Assembly (NCBI GenBank): GCA_023395555.1
Contig: JAEWYQ010000017.1
Coordinates: forward strand, 1 to 64,000
Direction of reading: 5' to 3'
Source: Bacillota bacterium
Lineage (GTDB): Bacteria > Bacillota > Clostridia > Lachnospirales > Lachnospiraceae
Length of the DNA stretch: 64,000 nt
Shown here: positions 61,743-64,000 of the stretch, one piece after another
Numbering within the stretch: the stretch's first letter is position 1
Layout of the letters: the number at the start of each line of letters is the position of its first letter
Position numbers and translations under genes: made by a program
The notes under the pieces: generated by a model
The model's input: only the letters and a program-made list of their open reading frames with translations
What the model was told of the DNA's origin: nothing
Database searches by the model: none

Positions 61743-62255
61743 ATGGGTAAAAAAGCAGTTGCAATTGCTAATCTTGATGTGGAAAAATTAATTCAGATGC
61801 TGAATGAGGCTTTGGCGGAAGAATGGTTGGCCTATTATCAATATTGGATAGGTGCAAGAGTTATGGAAGGGCCGATGAGAAGTGAGATTGAGCCGGAGCT
61901 GTTACTTCATGCTACCGAAGAGCTGGGACACGCTGTGCTGCTGGTGGACCGTATTCTTCAATTAGGCGGAACTCCGATTCTGAATCCCAGCCAATGGAAG
62001 GATTTTGCCAAATGTGATTATGAGGAGCCTACCGATCCCTATGTCGAGGTTATTTTAAACCAGAACCTGACGGGAGAGCGCTGTGCGATCCAAAGATATG
62101 AGGATCTTGCCCAATTTACTTACGGTAAGGATCATGCCACCTATCAGATGGCTGCCCAGATATTGAACGATGAGCTGGAGCATGAGCATGATATCGAGGA
62201 TTTCCTGACGGATATTGAACGGATGAAGGAAGACCTGAGAAAAATCAGGCTGTAG
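61743..62255 (+). CDS. Ferritin-like diiron protein (bacterioferritin/DPS-like)
   Basis: 170 aa, all-helical. Metal-binding pattern: EALAEEWLAYYQYW (helix A Glu), ELLLHATEELGHA (helix B ExxH), NLTGERCAIQRYED (helix C Glu) and ILNDELEHEHDIEDFL (helix D ExxH). This is a complete four-helix diiron site. Likely iron storage or peroxide detoxification in an anaerobe. The DPS-like/bacterioferritin branch without a heme ligand seems closest, but assignment is by eye. AAGGAGG precedes ATG 61743. It is monocistronic with a terminator. Confidence 0.85.
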   Translation: MGKKAVAIANLDVEKLIQMLNEALAEEWLAYYQYWIGARVMEGPMRSEIEPELLLHATEELGHAVLLVDRILQLGGTPILNPSQWKDFAKCDYEEPTDPYVEVILNQNLTGERCAIQRYEDLAQFTYGKDHATYQMAAQILNDELEHEHDIEDFLTDIERMKEDLRKIRL

Positions 62256-62290
62256 AAGTACATAGGCTGCGATTACGCGGCGTAATATAT

Positions 62291-62330
62291 AACCCTCCCC
62301 AAGGAAGCGCAATCCTTTGGGAGGGTTTTT
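62291..62330 (+). terminator. Rho-independent terminator after the ferritin-like gene
   Basis: AACCCTCCCCAAGGA pairs with TCCTTTGGGAGGGTT, followed by TTT and a second T run. Confidence 0.95.
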
Positions 62331-62410
62331 GTTTTTCCGGATTTTCGTAATTATCCTTAAAAAGTAACAGTAATACTAAACTCTGTGTTTAGAAATAGTA
62401 AAAATAATGC

Positions 62411-62439
62411 TTGCATATTAGAATACATTTTTGTATAAT
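62411..62439 (+). promoter_or_regulatory. Sigma-A promoter of speD
   Basis: TTGCAT (62411-62416) and TATAAT (62434-62439) with 17-bp spacing. The leader contains CGGACCGG / CCGTCCG (62469-62476 and 62485-62491), a 7-bp stem with one bulge. Confidence 0.78.
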
Positions 62440-62514
62440 AGTCCATGCTGTTAATATCATTGCACGAACGGACCGGAACAGATACCGTCCGGTACTATAA
62501 ACAGAAAGGTTGTG

Positions 62515-63327
62515 ATGTTAGGGGTGGATAAAAAACTCACACTGTATGGCTTTAACAACCTCACCAAAACACTTAGCTTCAATATTTACGATGTATGCTA
62601 TGCGAAAAGTGAGAGGGAACAAAAGGACTATATTGCTTATATCGATGAACAGTACAATTCGGAACGTCTTACCAAGATCTTAGTTGATGTCACGGAGATG
62701 ATAGGGGCACATGTCCTTAATATATCCAAGCAGGATTATGATCCCCAGGGGGCGTCGGTAAATATATTGATTGCCGAAGGCACCGTATCTACGGAGCATA
62801 TTGATGAATCCTGCAATCAGGGGATTGGCTTTCTGACCCCGAGGGAGACGGTTCATGCCCATCTGGATAAGAGCCATGTTACGGTTCATACCTTTCCGGA
62901 GCATCATCCGGATAATTCAATCTCTACCTTTCGTGTCGATATCGATGTTTCTACCTGCGGTGAGATATCTCCGCTGAATGCGTTGGATTATTTGATCGGA
63001 AGCTTTGATTCCGATATTATCACTATAGATTACCGGGTCAGAGGCTTTACCAGGGATCTTCACGGAATGAAGTATTTTATTGATCATGATATTACCTCTA
63101 TTCAGGATTATATTGATGATGAGACGCTGACCAGATATGATGCCATTGATGTCAATGTATACCAGTCAAACATTTTCCATACAAAGATGCTGATTAAGGA
63201 AATCGAGCTGCAGAACTATCTCTTTAACAAGGATGTATATGAGCTGCCCCCGAAGCAGAGACTGGATATTACCAATAGCCTGCGCAAGGAAATGATCGAG
63301 ATCTTCAGCGGCATGAACATATATTAG
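62515..63327 (+). CDS. speD: S-adenosylmethionine decarboxylase proenzyme
   Basis: Makes decarboxylated SAM, the aminopropyl donor for spermidine. 270 aa, the longer E. coli-type class rather than the ~125-aa Bacillus/Thermotoga form. The self-cleavage site is in [19 protein letters not shown]: the Ser of KSH becomes the pyruvoyl group. [20 protein letters not shown] upstream and [30 protein letters not shown] downstream are family-specific. ATG 62515 is 5 nt after AAAGG. GTG 62512 is possible. Polyamine context is confirmed by the next gene. Confidence 0.95.
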   Translation: MLGVDKKLTLYGFNNLTKTLSFNIYDVCYAKSEREQKDYIAYIDEQYNSERLTKILVDVTEMIGAHVLNISKQDYDPQGASVNILIAEGTVSTEHIDESCNQGIGFLTPRETVHAHLDKSHVTVHTFPEHHPDNSISTFRVDIDVSTCGEISPLNALDYLIGSFDSDIITIDYRVRGFTRDLHGMKYFIDHDITSIQDYIDDETLTRYDAIDVNVYQSNIFHTKMLIKEIELQNYLFNKDVYELPPKQRLDITNSLRKEMIEIFSGMNIY

Positions 63328-63396
63328 CGGACTGCATTAACAGTGCACAGGGAAGAAGGAAAGACGGAAAGAAATAGAATCGAAAGGCATGATAAA

Positions 63397-64000
63397 ATGA
63401 TGGAATATACACAGCAGAATTCACCGATTCATGAGGCGTTAGTCAGACACAGAAAGAACCGCGTGGTACCCTTTGATGTACCCGGACACAAGGGAGGAAG
63501 AGGAAACCCGGAGCTTACGGATTTCCTTGGAACCGAATGTCTGAAGGCGGATGTGAATTCCATGAAGCCTCTGGATAATCTGATTCACCCGGTATCGGTT
63601 ATAAAGGCTGCGGAGGAGCTGGCTGCCCAGGCATTTGGTGCAGATGCGGCTTTTTTCATGGTCAACGGTACGACGGCTGCGGTACAGGCCATGATTATGT
63701 CCGTCTGCAAGGCCGGGGATGAGATCATCATGCCGAGAAATGTCCATCGCAGCTCCATTAATGCACTGGTGGTATGCGGTGCAGTGCCGGTATACGTTAA
63801 TCCCGGGGTGAATCATGCTCTGGGCATTCCCCTGGGAATGTCGGCGGAGGATGTAAAAAAGGCGATCCGGCAGCATCCCGGGGCCAAAGCAATTCTGGTA
63901 AACAATCCTACCTATTATGGTATTTGTTCTAATTTAAAGGAAATCGTGGCGCTGGCTCATGAGCATCGGATGAAGGTTCTGGTGGATGAGGCTCATGGAG
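63397..64000 (+). CDS. Orn/Lys/Arg decarboxylase, N-terminal part (cut by window edge)
   Basis: Frame open from ATG 63397 (AAAGG 9 nt upstream) to the right edge, 201 codons. It reads SPIHEALVRHRKNRVVPFDVPGHKGGRG, then NSMKPLDNLIHPVSVIKAAEELAAQAFGADAAFFMVNGTTAAVQAMI, MPRNVHRSSINALVVCGAVPVYV and LVDEAHG, where the Asp binds the PLP pyridine nitrogen. It is a fold-type I decarboxylase of the SpeA/CadA/Bacillus YaaO type. The Schiff-base Lys lies beyond the window. Next to speD, arginine decarboxylation for polyamine synthesis is most likely, but lysine or ornithine cannot be excluded. Confidence 0.9.
   Translation, partial: MMEYTQQNSPIHEALVRHRKNRVVPFDVPGHKGGRGNPELTDFLGTECLKADVNSMKPLDNLIHPVSVIKAAEELAAQAFGADAAFFMVNGTTAAVQAMIMSVCKAGDEIIMPRNVHRSSINALVVCGAVPVYVNPGVNHALGIPLGMSAEDVKKAIRQHPGAKAILVNNPTYYGICSNLKEIVALAHEHRMKVLVDEAHG

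Overview
The window reads as one stretch of chromosome from a spore-forming, anaerobic, mid-GC Firmicute. The most likely family is Lachnospiraceae (Clostridium cluster XIVa). This is inferred from gene order (hemW-hrcA-grpE-dnaK-dnaJ-prmA-rsmE; yqfC-yqfD-phoH-yqfF-ybeY; spoIIM-xerD), the hisZ plus short-hisG arrangement, sporulation genes, strong Shine-Dalgarno sites and frequent GTG/TTG starts. Sixty-one protein genes are called (one cut by the right edge) plus one pseudogene fragment. All but aroF and the pseudogene lie on the + strand. No rRNA, tRNA, insertion sequence or prophage was recognised.

Layout. 0.1-7.8 kb: hemW, then the CIRCE-controlled heat-shock operon and prmA. 7.8-16.8 kb: a histidine-kinase relic, then RNA-modification and housekeeping genes (rsmE, a small alarmone synthetase, an RsmB/F-type methyltransferase, two pseudouridine synthases, recU), with three type I-C-like CRISPR repeats lacking cas genes at 12.94-13.10 kb. 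16.9-23.4 kb: a histidine operon hisZ-hisG-hisD-hisB-hisA-(HisF-like)HisIE, interrupted by an 87-bp tandem repeat. 23.5-31.6 kb: alaS with a structured leader, rpsU, and the yqfC-yqfD-phoH-yqfF-ybeY cluster. 31.6-38.1 kb: a DUF3048 lipoprotein, a SpoVB/MurJ-like flippase, a GGDEF-EAL sensor and a BofC-like protein. 38.3-48.9 kb: two flavoproteins with proB-ynzC-fthC-proA, then hflKC, an M14 peptidase and miaB. 49-57 kb: rny, an aminotransferase, proC, nudF, spoIIM, a XerD-like protein, and aroF on the minus strand. 57-64 kb: a single-Ig-domain membrane protein, dacF, a phosphoesterase, scpA-scpB, a ferritin-like protein and polyamine genes.

The best candidates for something undescribed are RNA or DNA structures in intergenic space. 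(1) An ~87-nt two-hairpin element is present two and a half times in tandem inside the his operon. A diverged copy with matching blocks and both hairpins sits in front of spoIIM, 34 kb away. Stem sequences change in compensating pairs. (2) Two hairpins with a near-identical 12-nt loop on unrelated stems lie directly after the stop codons of a BofC-like gene and miaB. (3) The leader of alaS can fold into a closed multi-branched structure that starts at the predicted transcription start and is not a T-box. (4) The CRISPR-type repeats differ from one another by paired stem changes.

Protein oddities include a degenerate HisF-like domain fused to HisIE, a XerD-like protein lacking two catalytic residues of the family, a PgpH/YqfF relative without its extracellular domain and with HE instead of HD, and PhoH with an Arg-rich repeat tail. 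All calls rest on reading the sequence. No database search was run.
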